A DNA stretch of 64,000 bases from Bacteroidetes bacterium UBA4416 (GCA_002390745.1 DGQK01000012.1:235895-299894); one strand, 5' to 3'; numbered from the stretch's first letter, positions 42,400-51,966 are shown. A program made the numbers and translations. Notes: generated by a model from the letters alone, not told the origin.

Positions 42400-44436
42400 A
42401 TGTTCCTTTCTCTTCGTTCCTTTATTGCAGTTGCTTTTTTAAACTTTCTTTTGCTTTCAACGCAACCTGCGGCTGCGCAGGACTTTCCTCCCGAAACCTA
42501 TCGGCAGCTGGATTCCCTGCACCGCGTCGTCAATTCGAATAGCCACGACACCGCCAAAGTATTGGCGATGATCCAGATCGGGGATATCTATGCGGTGAGC
42601 AATATGGATACCTCCCTGCGCTATTGCAGAAAGGCAGAATTGCTTTCCGAAAAAACAGGCTATAAGAGCGGCCTTAGCAGCTGCTATAACCTGTTGGGGT
42701 ATGTGCTGACTGAAAAAGGAAACATGGATTCCGCCCTCATTTATTTTTTAAAAAGTATCCGCATCGATCAGAGCATCGGTGAGATCAAAGGCGCCGCCAA
42801 CGGCCTGCTTAATATCGGAGCGATCTACTATCAGAAAGGGGATGTGATCAAAGCCCTTGATTATTATTACGAATCGCTGGCGCTGCATGAAAAGATAAGC
42901 GATAAGAAAGGCATCCTTAACAGTACTTACAATATCGCTGCCTTATTATATGCGCAGGGACAAAAGGATAAGGCCAGGGCTTATTATTTCAGGTGCCTTA
43001 AACTTGCCCGCGAACTCAAAGACAATGAATTCATCAGTGAGTCCATCACCAACATTGCCACGATTTACCGGGACGACTTTTTTACGCTCCTCGAAAAAAA
43101 CGCCAGCATGGATTCCGTCATGTCCTATCGTTCCAAAGTGTTGCTCTATTACAATTCAGCTTTGCAGCACAACAAGCAACATAATTTTTTGCGCTTCTAT
43201 GCCCGCGATCTTTACGGGCTTGCAGGCACCTATCACCGTTGCTTTTTTTATCTGAAAACGCATCAATATCCCCAGGACACGGTCCAGGCGACGTTCAACA
43301 AGACGATGAGCTATTATGAGCAATCCCTGAAGATTGCCGAAGAGAACAACTACCGGCAATTGCAGGCAAACAATATGCGCAGCATGGCGAGCCTCTACCT
43401 GCTCATCGATGATATTCCGCATGCCGAAGCGTTGGCGCTCAAAAGCTTTAACATCTCGAAGGCGCTGAAGGTGATGGGCAACGTGCGGCAGGCGTCGGAC
43501 GTCCTTTACCGGATCTACAAAAAAAAGAAAGACTATAAGAATGCTTTGCTCATGCATGAGCAGTACATGAACCTGACCGACAGCCTTCTCAATGAGGAGA
43601 CAAAGAGCGCCAGCATGCGCAAGCAGTATGGCTACGAGGCGGAGAAGAAAGAGCAGGAGAACGTGGTCCTGACCCAAAAGAACGAGATCCAGCAGCTGGA
43701 GCTTTCGAGGAGAGGCTATGTGCTGTATGGCATGGGTGCCCTGATCCTTGCTGTAGTGGCTTTTTCCTTTATGTTCCTCCGGCAAAACCGGATCATCACC
43801 CGCCAGAAAACCATGAAGCTCGAACAGCGCCTGCTACGGAGCCAGATGAACCCACATTTCATCTTCAATTCACTGACGGCTATTCAGAGCTTTATCTATA
43901 AGAACGAGCCGAAGGAGTCGGGTAAGTACCTTGCGGCTTTTGCGAAACTGGTGCGGGCCATCCTGGAGAACTCGCGCGAGGAATACATCACGCTTTCGAG
44001 GGAGGTCCAGTGGCTCGATAATTACCTGAAGCTGCAACAGCTGCGCTTCGAAAATAAGTTTGATTACACCATCCGGGTACCCGAAGACATAGATCTTGAA
44101 ACAACGCTCATCCCGCCAATGCTGACGCAGCCCTCTATTGAAAATGCCCTGGAGCACGGGCTGAAAAACATTGACTACAAAGGCTTTGTGGATGTGGAAT
44201 TCCGGAAAGAGAATAACTTCCTCATTGTGAGCGTCAAAGACAACGGTGTGGGTATTTCTGCACCCGCTGTGGATGCGCCCGCCGCCGCTAAAGGCGATAA
44301 GCATACATCTTTGGCGACCATCATTACCAAAGAGCGCCTTGAGCTGCTCAATAAGCGTAAACTCAGGAAGATCCGTTTCGAGATCAGTCCTGTGGAACCG
44401 AAAGGCACCTTAATTACTTTTTCAATCCCTTTATAA
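42400..44436 (+). CDS. TPR-containing LytS-type sensor histidine kinase
   Basis: A 678-residue protein. The signal segment FIAVAFLNFLLLSTQPAAAQ is followed by about six periplasmic TPR repeats (residues 30-400; for example LLNIGAIYYQKGDVIKALDYY). A coiled stretch and one membrane helix come next (YVLYGMGALILAVVAFSFMF). The LytS-type kinase core has RSQMNPHFIFNSL (His486) and the ATPase region NALEHGLKN and VKDNGVGIS. The start at 42400 fits the signal peptide; the upstream extension to 42346 is not needed. It signals to the LytTR regulator encoded 33 bases downstream. Confidence 0.92.
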   Translation: MFLSLRSFIAVAFLNFLLLSTQPAAAQDFPPETYRQLDSLHRVVNSNSHDTAKVLAMIQIGDIYAVSNMDTSLRYCRKAELLSEKTGYKSGLSSCYNLLGYVLTEKGNMDSALIYFLKSIRIDQSIGEIKGAANGLLNIGAIYYQKGDVIKALDYYYESLALHEKISDKKGILNSTYNIAALLYAQGQKDKARAYYFRCLKLARELKDNEFISESITNIATIYRDDFFTLLEKNASMDSVMSYRSKVLLYYNSALQHNKQHNFLRFYARDLYGLAGTYHRCFFYLKTHQYPQDTVQATFNKTMSYYEQSLKIAEENNYRQLQANNMRSMASLYLLIDDIPHAEALALKSFNISKALKVMGNVRQASDVLYRIYKKKKDYKNALLMHEQYMNLTDSLLNEETKSASMRKQYGYEAEKKEQENVVLTQKNEIQQLELSRRGYVLYGMGALILAVVAFSFMFLRQNRIITRQKTMKLEQRLLRSQMNPHFIFNSLTAIQSFIYKNEPKESGKYLAAFAKLVRAILENSREEYITLSREVQWLDNYLKLQQLRFENKFDYTIRVPEDIDLETTLIPPMLTQPSIENALEHGLKNIDYKGFVDVEFRKENNFLIVSVKDNGVGISAPAVDAPAAAKGDKHTSLATIITKERLELLNKRKLRKIRFEISPVEPKGTLITFSIPL

Positions 44437-44440
44437 TCTG

Positions 44441-44448
44441 TACCTTTG
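44441..44448 (+). promoter_or_regulatory. TAnnTTTG element before the response regulator
   Basis: An exact TACCTTTG lies 21 bases before the ATG at 44470, within the 33-base gap after the kinase gene. It could give the regulator an independent promoter. No good TTG element is seen at the expected distance. Confidence 0.4.
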
Positions 44449-44469
44449 GGGTCGATTTACATTCGACTT

Positions 44470-45219
44470 ATGATACGTGCATTGATTGTTGATGATGAAA
44501 AAAGGGCGAGGGAAGCTGTTCGGGAAGTAATAAAACTCTATTGCCCGGAGATAAGTTCAGTATACGAGGCAGACTCCGTATCATCTGCCATCGATCAGAT
44601 CTCTGAACGGAGCCCCGACCTTGTATTCCTGGATGTTGAACTGCAGGACGGAAACGGCTTTGACGTCATTAAAGCCATTGGCGATAAAAAAATCAATGTT
44701 ATTTTCGTAACAGGCAGCGAGGAGTTTGCCATCAAAGCATTTAAGGTTTCCGCGCTCGACTATATTCTAAAACCCGTTGATCCCGACGAGCTGTCGGCAG
44801 CCGTGGCATCAGCCAGGGAAAAAATAAATGCCGGAAAACTATCCGAGCGGATGGATGTGCTGATGAAGAACATGGAAAGCATGTCGCAGGGCATCAAAAA
44901 AATTACCCTCAAAACTTCGGACAGCATTCACGTCGTTAATATTTCAGACATTGTATACTGCGAGGCCGACCGCAATTACACGAACTTTCATTTGCTGAAC
45001 GGTAAAAAGATCCTGGTGTCAAGGTCGCTTGGCGAATATGAAGAGATGCTTCCCGAAGACACATTCCTGAGGGTGCACCAGTCTTTCCTGGTCAATATGC
45101 AGCATATCAGCCGTTACGACAGAACAGACGGCGGTTTCCTGGTGACGGTCAACGACAAGAGTATCCCTGTTTCCACCCGTAAAAAGGATCAGCTGATCAA
45201 CTACCTTTCCGGGCTTTGA
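44470..45219 (+). CDS. LytTR-family response regulator
   Basis: A 249-residue regulator. The receiver domain begins MIRALIVDDEKRAREAV and has the phosphoacceptor Asp55 in VFLDVELQDGNGF, plus KPVD with its conserved lysine. The C-terminal LytTR DNA-binding domain (residues 150-248) shows VVNISDIVYCEADRNYT and RVHQSFLVNM. It is the cognate partner of the LytS-type kinase upstream. The targets cannot be told. I use the ATG at 44470 because the reading upstream overlaps a promoter element. Confidence 0.93.
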   Translation: MIRALIVDDEKRAREAVREVIKLYCPEISSVYEADSVSSAIDQISERSPDLVFLDVELQDGNGFDVIKAIGDKKINVIFVTGSEEFAIKAFKVSALDYILKPVDPDELSAAVASAREKINAGKLSERMDVLMKNMESMSQGIKKITLKTSDSIHVVNISDIVYCEADRNYTNFHLLNGKKILVSRSLGEYEEMLPEDTFLRVHQSFLVNMQHISRYDRTDGGFLVTVNDKSIPVSTRKKDQLINYLSGL

Positions 45220-45343
45220 TCTTTAAAGGGGATTCCGGTATCTGCCGGAGGCTTCTCTTTGACAGATTTCTGCTGTTTTGCAACGAATAATCATTGTTTC
45301 CCTACGGATGTACATTGGCGAAAAGGAAGCCTGAAATTCTCTT

Positions 45344-45351
45344 TAGTTTTG
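45344..45351 (+). promoter_or_regulatory. TAnnTTTG element before the Spo0M-like gene
   Basis: An exact TAGTTTTG lies 47 bases upstream of the ATG at 45399, with TTG at 45315-45317 a little farther than ideal. It makes the gene an independent unit after the LytTR regulator. Confidence 0.5.
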
Positions 45352-45398
45352 TGATGTTGCTGCAACAAAGCAGGATCAGTGAAAAAACAACAACAGTT

Positions 45399-45869
45399 AT
45401 GGGATTATTTCAGACAATCAAAAGCAAATTAGGCATCGGTGGCGTTAAAGTGGTTTTGGAGGTTCCCGGCCAGGTATCCAAGGCATCGGAGCGTATCAGC
45501 GGGAAAGTGATCCTCACGACCAAAAGCGAGCAGGAGGTAACGGAGATCGAGATCTCCCTGAAAGAAGAATACACCACCGGCAGGGGTGATGATAAAACCA
45601 CCAAGGAGTTCACTTTAGGTGAGCTGAAAATGCCGGTAAGCTTTACCATCAGGCCGGGAGAGACCAAGGAAATTCCTTTTGATCTCAATTTTAAGCTCAT
45701 TAAATCCAATAGCGATGATCTGCGCGAAAAAGGAGGAGCCATGGGCGCTTTAGGCTCTATGGCTGCTTTTGCCAACGCCGAAAAATCGGAATATACGGTG
45801 GAGGTGCATGTAGACGTGAAGAGCGCAGCGCTGGATCCGATGGATGAAAAAGACATTAAGCTGGTTTGA
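45399..45869 (+). CDS. Spo0M/arrestin-like family protein
   Basis: A 156-residue soluble beta-sandwich protein. It begins MGLFQTIKSKLGIGGVKVVLEVPGQ, with VSKASERISGKVILTTKSE and EIPFDLNFKLI. This arrangement matches the N-terminal arrestin-like domain of sporulation-control protein Spo0M, but the usual protein is longer (about 250 residues), so this is a short form. Bacteroidota do not sporulate; the role is unknown. The ATG at 45399 fits the domain start and a promoter element; a longer in-frame reading is not supported. Confidence 0.8.
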   Translation: MGLFQTIKSKLGIGGVKVVLEVPGQVSKASERISGKVILTTKSEQEVTEIEISLKEEYTTGRGDDKTTKEFTLGELKMPVSFTIRPGETKEIPFDLNFKLIKSNSDDLREKGGAMGALGSMAAFANAEKSEYTVEVHVDVKSAALDPMDEKDIKLV

Positions 45870-45950
45870 TAAGAGATGTGTTAGTGAATAAAATAAATGT
45901 GGGTATCATTCTCCAATGAAAAAGACGAATTACAAAGGAGAATAAAGCAG

Positions 45951-45986
45951 AATCCGGTTGTGTATGCGACCGGATTTTTGTTTTTC
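45951..45986 (+). terminator. Intrinsic terminator after the Spo0M-like gene
   Basis: An AATCCGGT/ACCGGATT stem with a 10-base loop is followed by TTTTTGTTTTT-like sequence (from 45975). It lies about 80 bases after the stop at 45869. Confidence 0.82.
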
Positions 45987-46112
45987 CGGATCGCCATGCC
46001 TGCTCCTGCTTCAGGCGATAGAGGCTGTTGGCGGAGGCAGGCCCTGCGCCAGGGATTGCAGCGGAAATCCTGCGCGCCTGTTCTGCGCGCGCAGATTGTA
46101 GCGTAAAGCCCG
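45987..46112. repeat. GC-rich repeat-like element in a 421-base intergenic gap
   Basis: The gap 45870-46290 has no convincing gene. After the terminator comes a GC-rich block unlike the AT-rich flanks. It contains two similar 17-base segments 40 bases apart (46054-46070 and 46094-46110, GATTGnAGCGnAAAnCC) and several short palindromes (TGCGCGC, GCGCGC). It has the look of a dispersed REP-like element. Copies elsewhere in the genome would confirm this; none can be tested here. A TAAATTTA box near 46281 may serve the next gene. Confidence 0.5.
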
Positions 46113-46290
46113 GCAGGCGCCCAAAAAGGAATTGTGACATTAAACTCATCACCATCAAATGGCATCCTCTTTAATGTCAATTTATTACTGGAACGGCGCT
46201 TGTGTTGAGCAGAACGGATAAAAAAATGAAAGAGCGGACGGTAGCCCACAGGGAGGTAGTTTATTCGGCTAATTTCTGTAAATTTAAACC

Positions 46291-47574
46291 ATGACATTAA
46301 ACAGAAAAGAGGCACCCGCATTTAAAACGATCGATAAGATAGCCATACAGCAGGCTGAACACCACCGGCTGGACAATGGAATCAGTGTATACACTGTCAG
46401 CAGCGGCTCCCAGGAGCTTACCAAGATAGAATTTATTTTTAAGGCGGGCATGTACTACCAGGACCAGACCCTGGTGGCTTCGGCAGCCAATAACCTGCTG
46501 GAAACAGGGACGAAAAGCTATACGGCCAATCAGATCTCCGACGGGATCGACTTCTACGGCTCTTTTTTTGAATGCGCTGTCGACCAGGATTACGCAACGC
46601 TGGCACTGTTCAGCCTGAACAAATACCTCGACCAGAGCCTGCATTTTGTGGAAGAGATCCTGAAATACCCTACTTTTCCGAAAGATGAGTTTGATATTTA
46701 CCTGTCCAACAAAAAACAAAAGCACCTGGTTAATTCACAAAAGGTGAATGTGCTGGCTCGCCGCCGCTTTACGGAATTGCTGTTTGGCGAAGATCATCCT
46801 TACGGGCGTGACGTGAAGACCGAAGATTTCGACCGACTGACGCTCGACCAGGTGAAGGCCTTTTACAGATCGCATTACCATTCGTCGAACTGCACCATTG
46901 TGGCCTCGGGCAAGCTGCCGGATAACCTGCTGGACATCCTCAACCGCTTTGTGGGACAAGCCACCTGGGGCGAGATCCAGCCGGTGGAAAAAGCATTGAT
47001 AGCGCCTGAAACAACATCGCAACGGCAGCATTTCATTGAAAAGCCCGATGCTATCCAATCGGCTGTGCGTGTGGGCAGGGTCCTCTTCAATAAAAAAGAT
47101 CCGGATTATTTTAAGTTCCAGGTGCTCAATACCATCTTAGGCGGCTATTTCGGTTCGCGCCTGATGACCAATATCCGTGAAGACAAAGGCTATACCTACG
47201 GCATTGGCAGCGGCCTGTCCTCGCTGGTAAACAGCGGTTACTTTTTCATTTCTACGGAAGTGGGAGCGGACGTGACCAACAATACTCTGGAAGAAATTTA
47301 CAAGGAAATAAAATTGCTGCGCGAAGAACCGGTAGATGCCGAAGAGCTGGAAACCGTACGCAACTACGTGCTGGGCCAGTTCCTGCGAAGCGTGGACGGT
47401 CCGTATGCCCTGGCGGATAAGTTCAAAGCCATCTGGGAGTTTGGGCTCGGTTACGATTACTTCGACCGCTACTTTGAAGCGGTGAAAACGGTAACGCCGC
47501 AAGAGCTGATGGCACTCGCCAATACCTATTTGCAGGAAAAGGACCTTATAGAATTAGTAGTAGGTAAGAAATAG
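46291..47574 (+). CDS. M16-family (insulinase-like) protein without zinc motif
   Basis: A 427-residue protein of the M16 peptidase fold. The region that should carry HxxEH reads AASAANNLLETGTKSYTA instead, so both zinc His and the catalytic Glu are missing. The downstream R/Y site of the non-catalytic partner type is kept (GSRLMTNIREDKGYTYG). It therefore resembles the beta subunit of two-component M16 proteases, which bind substrate while an HxxEH partner cleaves. Such partners usually sit beside it, but none is in the window. It may act with one encoded elsewhere. Confidence 0.88.
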   Translation: MTLNRKEAPAFKTIDKIAIQQAEHHRLDNGISVYTVSSGSQELTKIEFIFKAGMYYQDQTLVASAANNLLETGTKSYTANQISDGIDFYGSFFECAVDQDYATLALFSLNKYLDQSLHFVEEILKYPTFPKDEFDIYLSNKKQKHLVNSQKVNVLARRRFTELLFGEDHPYGRDVKTEDFDRLTLDQVKAFYRSHYHSSNCTIVASGKLPDNLLDILNRFVGQATWGEIQPVEKALIAPETTSQRQHFIEKPDAIQSAVRVGRVLFNKKDPDYFKFQVLNTILGGYFGSRLMTNIREDKGYTYGIGSGLSSLVNSGYFFISTEVGADVTNNTLEEIYKEIKLLREEPVDAEELETVRNYVLGQFLRSVDGPYALADKFKAIWEFGLGYDYFDRYFEAVKTVTPQELMALANTYLQEKDLIELVVGKK

Positions 47575-47577
47575 GCT

Positions 47578-48708
47578 GTGGCAAAGGTAATGATCATAGG
47601 GCCTGCATATCCGCTCAGGGGTGGTCTCGCAACCTTTGATGAGCTGTTCTGCAAGGCGTTCATCGGGCAGGGGCACCACTGTGAGATTATTTCTTACAGC
47701 CTGCAATACCCCGGCTTTTTATTTCCGGGAACAACGCAATACGATGCCAGTGGAAATGCGCCAAAGGATATTAAGATCCATACGCTCATCAATTCAGTGA
47801 ATCCTTTTTCCTGGTTCAAAACTGCCCGTTTCATCAAAGCACAGAAACCGGATTTTATTGTGTTCCGCTTCTGGATCCCCTTTATGGCGCCGGCCCTGGG
47901 TTGCATTGCGCGCCTGGTACGGAAAAAAGGAATTAAAGTGTTGGCCATTACCGATAACGTGATCCCCCATGAAAAATTTCCGGCAAAGCGACAGCTGGCC
48001 AATTATTTCATCAAGGGCTGTGATGGTTTTGTGACGATGAGCAAAGCCGTGATGAAAGACCTGGAAGAGTTTACAACGACGCCGAACCGGAAATACCTTT
48101 TGCATCCCTTGTATACCTCTTTTGGAGAAAAGCTTGAGAAGGCGGCAGCACGCAGGGCCCTGGGCCTTCCGGAAGATGCATCCCTGGTGCTTTTCTTCGG
48201 ACTCATCCGGAAATACAAAGGCCTGGATATGTTGTTGCAGGCTTTCGGTGAGCTGAAGTCAAGGCCAGGAATTAAGCTGGTGATTGCCGGTGAGTTTTAT
48301 GAAGACCGGCAGCCCTACCTCGATCTGATCAAAGAATATGGTATCGAAGAGCAGGTGATCCTTCACGGGAACTTCATCGCCAATGAAGATGTGAAGCTGT
48401 ATTTTTCTGCTGCTGACCTGGTAGCGCTTCCGTACAGGGACGCCACACAAAGCGGTGTCACGCAGGTGTCCTTTCATTTTGAAGTACCCACGCTGGTAAC
48501 CAATGTCGGTGGCCTTGGAGAAATTATACCGAATAAAACAGCAGGCTATGTGGTAGAGCCAAACGGGAAGGCCATTGCAGGAGCCATCTCGGATTATTTC
48601 TCCAACAGCCGGATGGAAGCCTTTACAGAAGGCATGAAAAACGAAAAACAAAAATACGACTGGAAGATCTTTGTGGATGAAGTCGTGGATCTTTATAAAA
48701 AATTATAA
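47578..48708 (+). CDS. Family 4 glycosyltransferase
   Basis: A 376-residue GT-B enzyme. The N-terminus reads IIGPAYPLRGGLATFDE, and the donor-side motifs are VLFFGLIRKYKGLDMLL and VALPYRDATQSGVTQVSF. The GTG at 47578, four bases after the M16 stop, is taken as the start; an ATG 12 bases later is the alternative. It is not part of the polysaccharide locus. With the GHMP kinase downstream it may belong to a lipopolysaccharide-core or glycolipid pathway. Confidence 0.87.
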   Translation: MAKVMIIGPAYPLRGGLATFDELFCKAFIGQGHHCEIISYSLQYPGFLFPGTTQYDASGNAPKDIKIHTLINSVNPFSWFKTARFIKAQKPDFIVFRFWIPFMAPALGCIARLVRKKGIKVLAITDNVIPHEKFPAKRQLANYFIKGCDGFVTMSKAVMKDLEEFTTTPNRKYLLHPLYTSFGEKLEKAAARRALGLPEDASLVLFFGLIRKYKGLDMLLQAFGELKSRPGIKLVIAGEFYEDRQPYLDLIKEYGIEEQVILHGNFIANEDVKLYFSAADLVALPYRDATQSGVTQVSFHFEVPTLVTNVGGLGEIIPNKTAGYVVEPNGKAIAGAISDYFSNSRMEAFTEGMKNEKQKYDWKIFVDEVVDLYKKL

Positions 48709-48768
48709 TCTTTAGTATTGCCCTGTCACGACATGTCGCGAGAATAGAAGGGTATATAAGCAACTGCC

Positions 48769-49794
48769 ATGATCATACGAAGCAAAGCCCCTTTAAGGAT
48801 AGGATTAGCCGGCGGCGGAACGGATGTATCGCCCTACAGCGATTTATACGGAGGCGCTATTCTCAACGCCACCATCGACCTTTATGCCTACGCCAGCCTC
48901 GAGCCATTGAACGATGGTACTATTGAGTTCTGCATCGATGGCACGGAGAAACACATTAAGCTAAGCTCCCAAAAAGAGCTGGAGCTTGTAGAAGGTTTTG
49001 AATTATTTATCGGTGTGTATAACCGCATCATCAAAAAATACGACCTGCAGCCCTTATCCTTCCGCCTCACGTCTTTTATTGAAGCACCGCAGGGATCCGG
49101 TCTTGGGACATCCTCTACCATCGTTGTGTCGCTGATTGGCGCATTCATGGAGTGGCTGAAGCTGCCGCTTGGTAAATATGACATTGCTCATCTCGCTTAT
49201 GAAATTGAGCGCATGGATCTGAACATGAGTGGCGGCAAGCAGGATCAGTATGCCGCTACATTCGGAGGCGTCAATTTCATGGAATTCCTGGCCAACGACC
49301 AGGTGATCGTCAATCCCTTGCAGCTCAAAGACGAGATCCTGTACGAACTGGAATTCAACCTCCTCTTGTACTTTACCGCTACACAACGCTTGTCGGCTAC
49401 CATTATCAACGAGCAGGTGAAGAATGTGAAAGATAAAAATGAAAAATCAGTGGATGCCATGCATAACCTCAAGGAGCAGGCCCAACAGATGAAAGACAGT
49501 TTATTGCGCGGGGAGCTTGGTAAAATAGGGGAGATCCTTCACTTCGGCTGGACCAACAAGAAGCAAATGGCCCACTCGATCAGTAACGAACTGATCGATA
49601 ATGTGTATACCACGGCTATTACAACAGGCGCTACGGGTGGCAAGATCTCCGGCGCAGGCGGCGGGGGCTTTATGTTCTTCTATTGCCCGGCCGTTACGAA
49701 AGTAAAAGTGGCCAAAGCCATTGAGAACCTCGGTGGCCGCGTGCAATCCTTTAAGTTTACCCAACAGGGTTTAACCACCTGGACCAGTTTATAA
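48769..49794 (+). CDS. GHMP kinase, heptose-7-phosphate kinase-like (HddA type)
   Basis: A 341-residue kinase with the GHMP features: IRSKAPLRIGLAGGGTDVSPY at the sugar site, PQGSGLGTSSTIVVSLIG as the ATP loop and ISGAGGGGFMFF near the C-terminus. It is closest in style to D-glycero-D-manno-heptose-7-phosphate kinases, which make heptose-1,7-bisphosphate for GDP-heptose. The companion genes (GmhA, GmhB, HddC) are not in the window, so the substrate is not fixed. It follows a glycosyltransferase gene on the same strand. Confidence 0.82.
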   Translation: MIIRSKAPLRIGLAGGGTDVSPYSDLYGGAILNATIDLYAYASLEPLNDGTIEFCIDGTEKHIKLSSQKELELVEGFELFIGVYNRIIKKYDLQPLSFRLTSFIEAPQGSGLGTSSTIVVSLIGAFMEWLKLPLGKYDIAHLAYEIERMDLNMSGGKQDQYAATFGGVNFMEFLANDQVIVNPLQLKDEILYELEFNLLLYFTATQRLSATIINEQVKNVKDKNEKSVDAMHNLKEQAQQMKDSLLRGELGKIGEILHFGWTNKKQMAHSISNELIDNVYTTAITTGATGGKISGAGGGGFMFFYCPAVTKVKVAKAIENLGGRVQSFKFTQQGLTTWTSL

Positions 49795-49986
49795 TTATTC
49801 TATAACAGAATAGGGTTGAAAATTAAAAACTTGAGACTTCGACTGACTAGGCCTGCCTCCAGGCATGATTGTATCGGAGTTGTTCTTAATTAGTTTTCCC
49901 TTTGTCATTCCCTATGCTCATGATGCGTCTTGGCGAACGGGCCAATAACCGCTGTTAGTCTGAAGCGCATGATAAGCAGTTTCATG

Positions 49987-50018
49987 AAAAAACCGCCACA
50001 TGGCGTGGCGGTTTTTTT
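49987..50018. terminator. Bidirectional terminator in the 49795-50142 gap
   Basis: A perfect AACCGCCAC/GTGGCGGTT stem, five-base loop, is preceded by As and followed by seven Ts, so it works on either strand. It lies between the convergent GHMP kinase and GT-C protein genes. The rest of this 348-base gap shows no gene; a 68-codon reading through the hairpin is not credible. Confidence 0.9.
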
Positions 50019-50142
50019 GTTTAAAGAAAGGGATCCGGATTACCAACATTCATCCAGGACTATCAAACCTGCTTCATGTTCCAACGTTGCTCAGGCATTG
50101 GTCTGTTCCCATCCCTTTTACTTAAAACAGAATTGATCATAT

Positions 50143-51843
50143 CTACTGCAATTCGCTGACTGATTCGGCCACCACATTTAAGCTAAAAGGTTTCCAGTTT
50201 CCCCAGACTTCCACGGACTTTCCACGTTGCAAAGGTGTTTCGAGAATCGTGTGATCCGTCAGCTCCACCGTTCGGTGAAAGCCCTGGTCGTTCTGAAGGA
50301 TCATGTAATGCGTTGTAAGCGCGAGAATCACGCCATGTGCTTTGGAAGCCTTGCCTTTTCCGCGCTTCCAGCCCTCGCCGCTGTTGAGGCGGTAAAGCTC
50401 GAAGCATATTCCGGCATATACGTTTACCGCATTATCCGGAACGCGCGCATCTCCCCGAAAACGGCCCGGAGGAAAATTGCTTCCCTTCAATTGCCTGATC
50501 ACGTACACTGCATGGTACTTGTCAAAATCCTCTTTCCTGAATAAATACTCAACCACCGATTTGGTGCCGAACTCCCAACTCCCAAGGATTCGCAGATCCT
50601 GCCTGCCGATGATGGCATCCTTCGAGTCGAATTTTACCCGGTCTTTGATCCGCACAAACTCGTCGTAGGATTCTGCTGTGATGCAATCCCTGTTGGCCTG
50701 CCTGCCCATGACACAGGTAATCACATACAACATGAAAATAGTAGCCGGAATAGCCTTTATCCATTTGGAGATCGCCATGTTGAACACGATCAGGTACACG
50801 ATCACGATAGGAATGTAGCTGATGATGTAGAGCCGGTTGGTCCATTCAAGGCCAATGAGCGGAGAGGCCAGAAAAAAGGCCGCAGCGATCATCGCAAAGG
50901 CGATCAACTTTTGATCTTTATCCGTTTTTTTCCGGTTCGCCAGGATCAGGATCAGGGCCAGCAAGGCCAGGAAATTGGTCAGCAGCAAGTGGATCGGGCT
51001 CAGGAAATTTTCGAGGCCATAACCGTTCAGCATCAGCAGGAATACCGGAAATTCGAAAACCTTGAAGGGAATGGTCATCAGCCTCTGAAAGCGCCCGCTG
51101 TCGTACATCGCAATCACCGTCATAGCAAGCAGGAAGGCAGCCAGGAAGAGCGTGTATTTTTTCCAGTGTAAAGAACGGAGTGCCTGCCTGTTGTAGAGTA
51201 GCCATGAAATTCCGCTAAGCAGGCTCAGGAAGATCAGCAGGGCGCAACTCCCGAAATGTGTGAGTGCACAAAGCAGCAACACCGTTCCCGCATAGAACGC
51301 ATCTTTTTTCCGGGAGTATTTGATAAGCCGGATCATATAGTATACGTACAGAAATACCCAGATCACGGCCACGGCATTTTTTTGTAAGCCGTTTGCAAAA
51401 GCGCCGATCATGCTAAGGTTAATCACGGCAAAGGCTACCACGAGATAGCTTAATACGCCGGGCCTGTTGCCGGTTGCGCGCAGCTCTTTTGCAATGAGGA
51501 AAACAGGGATAGCAGCCAGGGGAGGTAGGATCACGTCTGTTGCTTTCACCGCGAGGATGATGCAATCCTGGTAAGAAGCCGCATGAAAAAAATTCAATAC
51601 AGCCGCCAGAGCCGCCTGCACGATGAACAGCAGGGGCATATCCGGGTAAGCGAGCTGATGGTGTTCGAGGAGGCTCCGTACCTGTAACGGGTAATAGGGG
51701 CCGTCGCCTCCAATCAGTAAATAATTCCCCGGGGAAATGATCGTGTAACGGATCCAGGCCGCAAGAGCTATCAGCAGGATAACCGGAAGCCATGCCAGCG
51801 CTTTCGCTCCAAAGTGGCTTGTTGATTCTTTAAGTGCCATCAT
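50143..51843 (-). CDS. Multi-pass membrane protein, probable GT-C glycosyltransferase
   Basis: A 566-residue protein with about 11-12 membrane helices up to residue 390, then a soluble domain of about 170 residues. The first exported loop holds the acidic motif GGDGPYYPLQVRSLLEH, as in GT-C enzymes that use polyprenyl-phosphate sugars. LTHFGSCALL and GLEWTNRLYI are in later loops. No named family is recognised. It may transfer a sugar to a glycan or protein in the periplasm. Two adjacent ATGs (51843, 51840) are possible starts. Confidence 0.7.
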   Translation of the reverse strand: MMALKESTSHFGAKALAWLPVILLIALAAWIRYTIISPGNYLLIGGDGPYYPLQVRSLLEHHQLAYPDMPLLFIVQAALAAVLNFFHAASYQDCIILAVKATDVILPPLAAIPVFLIAKELRATGNRPGVLSYLVVAFAVINLSMIGAFANGLQKNAVAVIWVFLYVYYMIRLIKYSRKKDAFYAGTVLLLCALTHFGSCALLIFLSLLSGISWLLYNRQALRSLHWKKYTLFLAAFLLAMTVIAMYDSGRFQRLMTIPFKVFEFPVFLLMLNGYGLENFLSPIHLLLTNFLALLALILILANRKKTDKDQKLIAFAMIAAAFFLASPLIGLEWTNRLYIISYIPIVIVYLIVFNMAISKWIKAIPATIFMLYVITCVMGRQANRDCITAESYDEFVRIKDRVKFDSKDAIIGRQDLRILGSWEFGTKSVVEYLFRKEDFDKYHAVYVIRQLKGSNFPPGRFRGDARVPDNAVNVYAGICFELYRLNSGEGWKRGKGKASKAHGVILALTTHYMILQNDQGFHRTVELTDHTILETPLQRGKSVEVWGNWKPFSLNVVAESVSELQ

Positions 51844-51933
51844 AAATTGAGTTGTATTTCTTTTTTAGCAGATGGCATGGTCATTCCAGGCCGGGCACAT
51901 CAGCCGGTTGAGAAGGTTAGGAAAAACGTTTGT

Positions 51934-51966
51934 AAAGATCTGTCACGGAAAATATGACAGATCTTT
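51934..51966 (-). terminator. Terminator of the PadR-GldL-motif operon
   Basis: A perfect 12-pair inverted repeat (AAAGATCTGTCA/TGACAGATCTTT, nine-base loop) lies 20 bases beyond the stop of the gene at 51987, with T-rich sequence after it on the minus strand. Confidence 0.75.

Noticed and set aside
45881..46321. Long minus-strand frame in the 46 kb gap
   Set aside because: It crosses a terminator and the GC-rich repeat, and overlaps the start of the M16 gene; the amino acid content is not protein-like.
49930..50136. Small plus-strand frame in the 49795-50142 gap
   Set aside because: It runs straight through a perfect bidirectional terminator and has no protein-like features.
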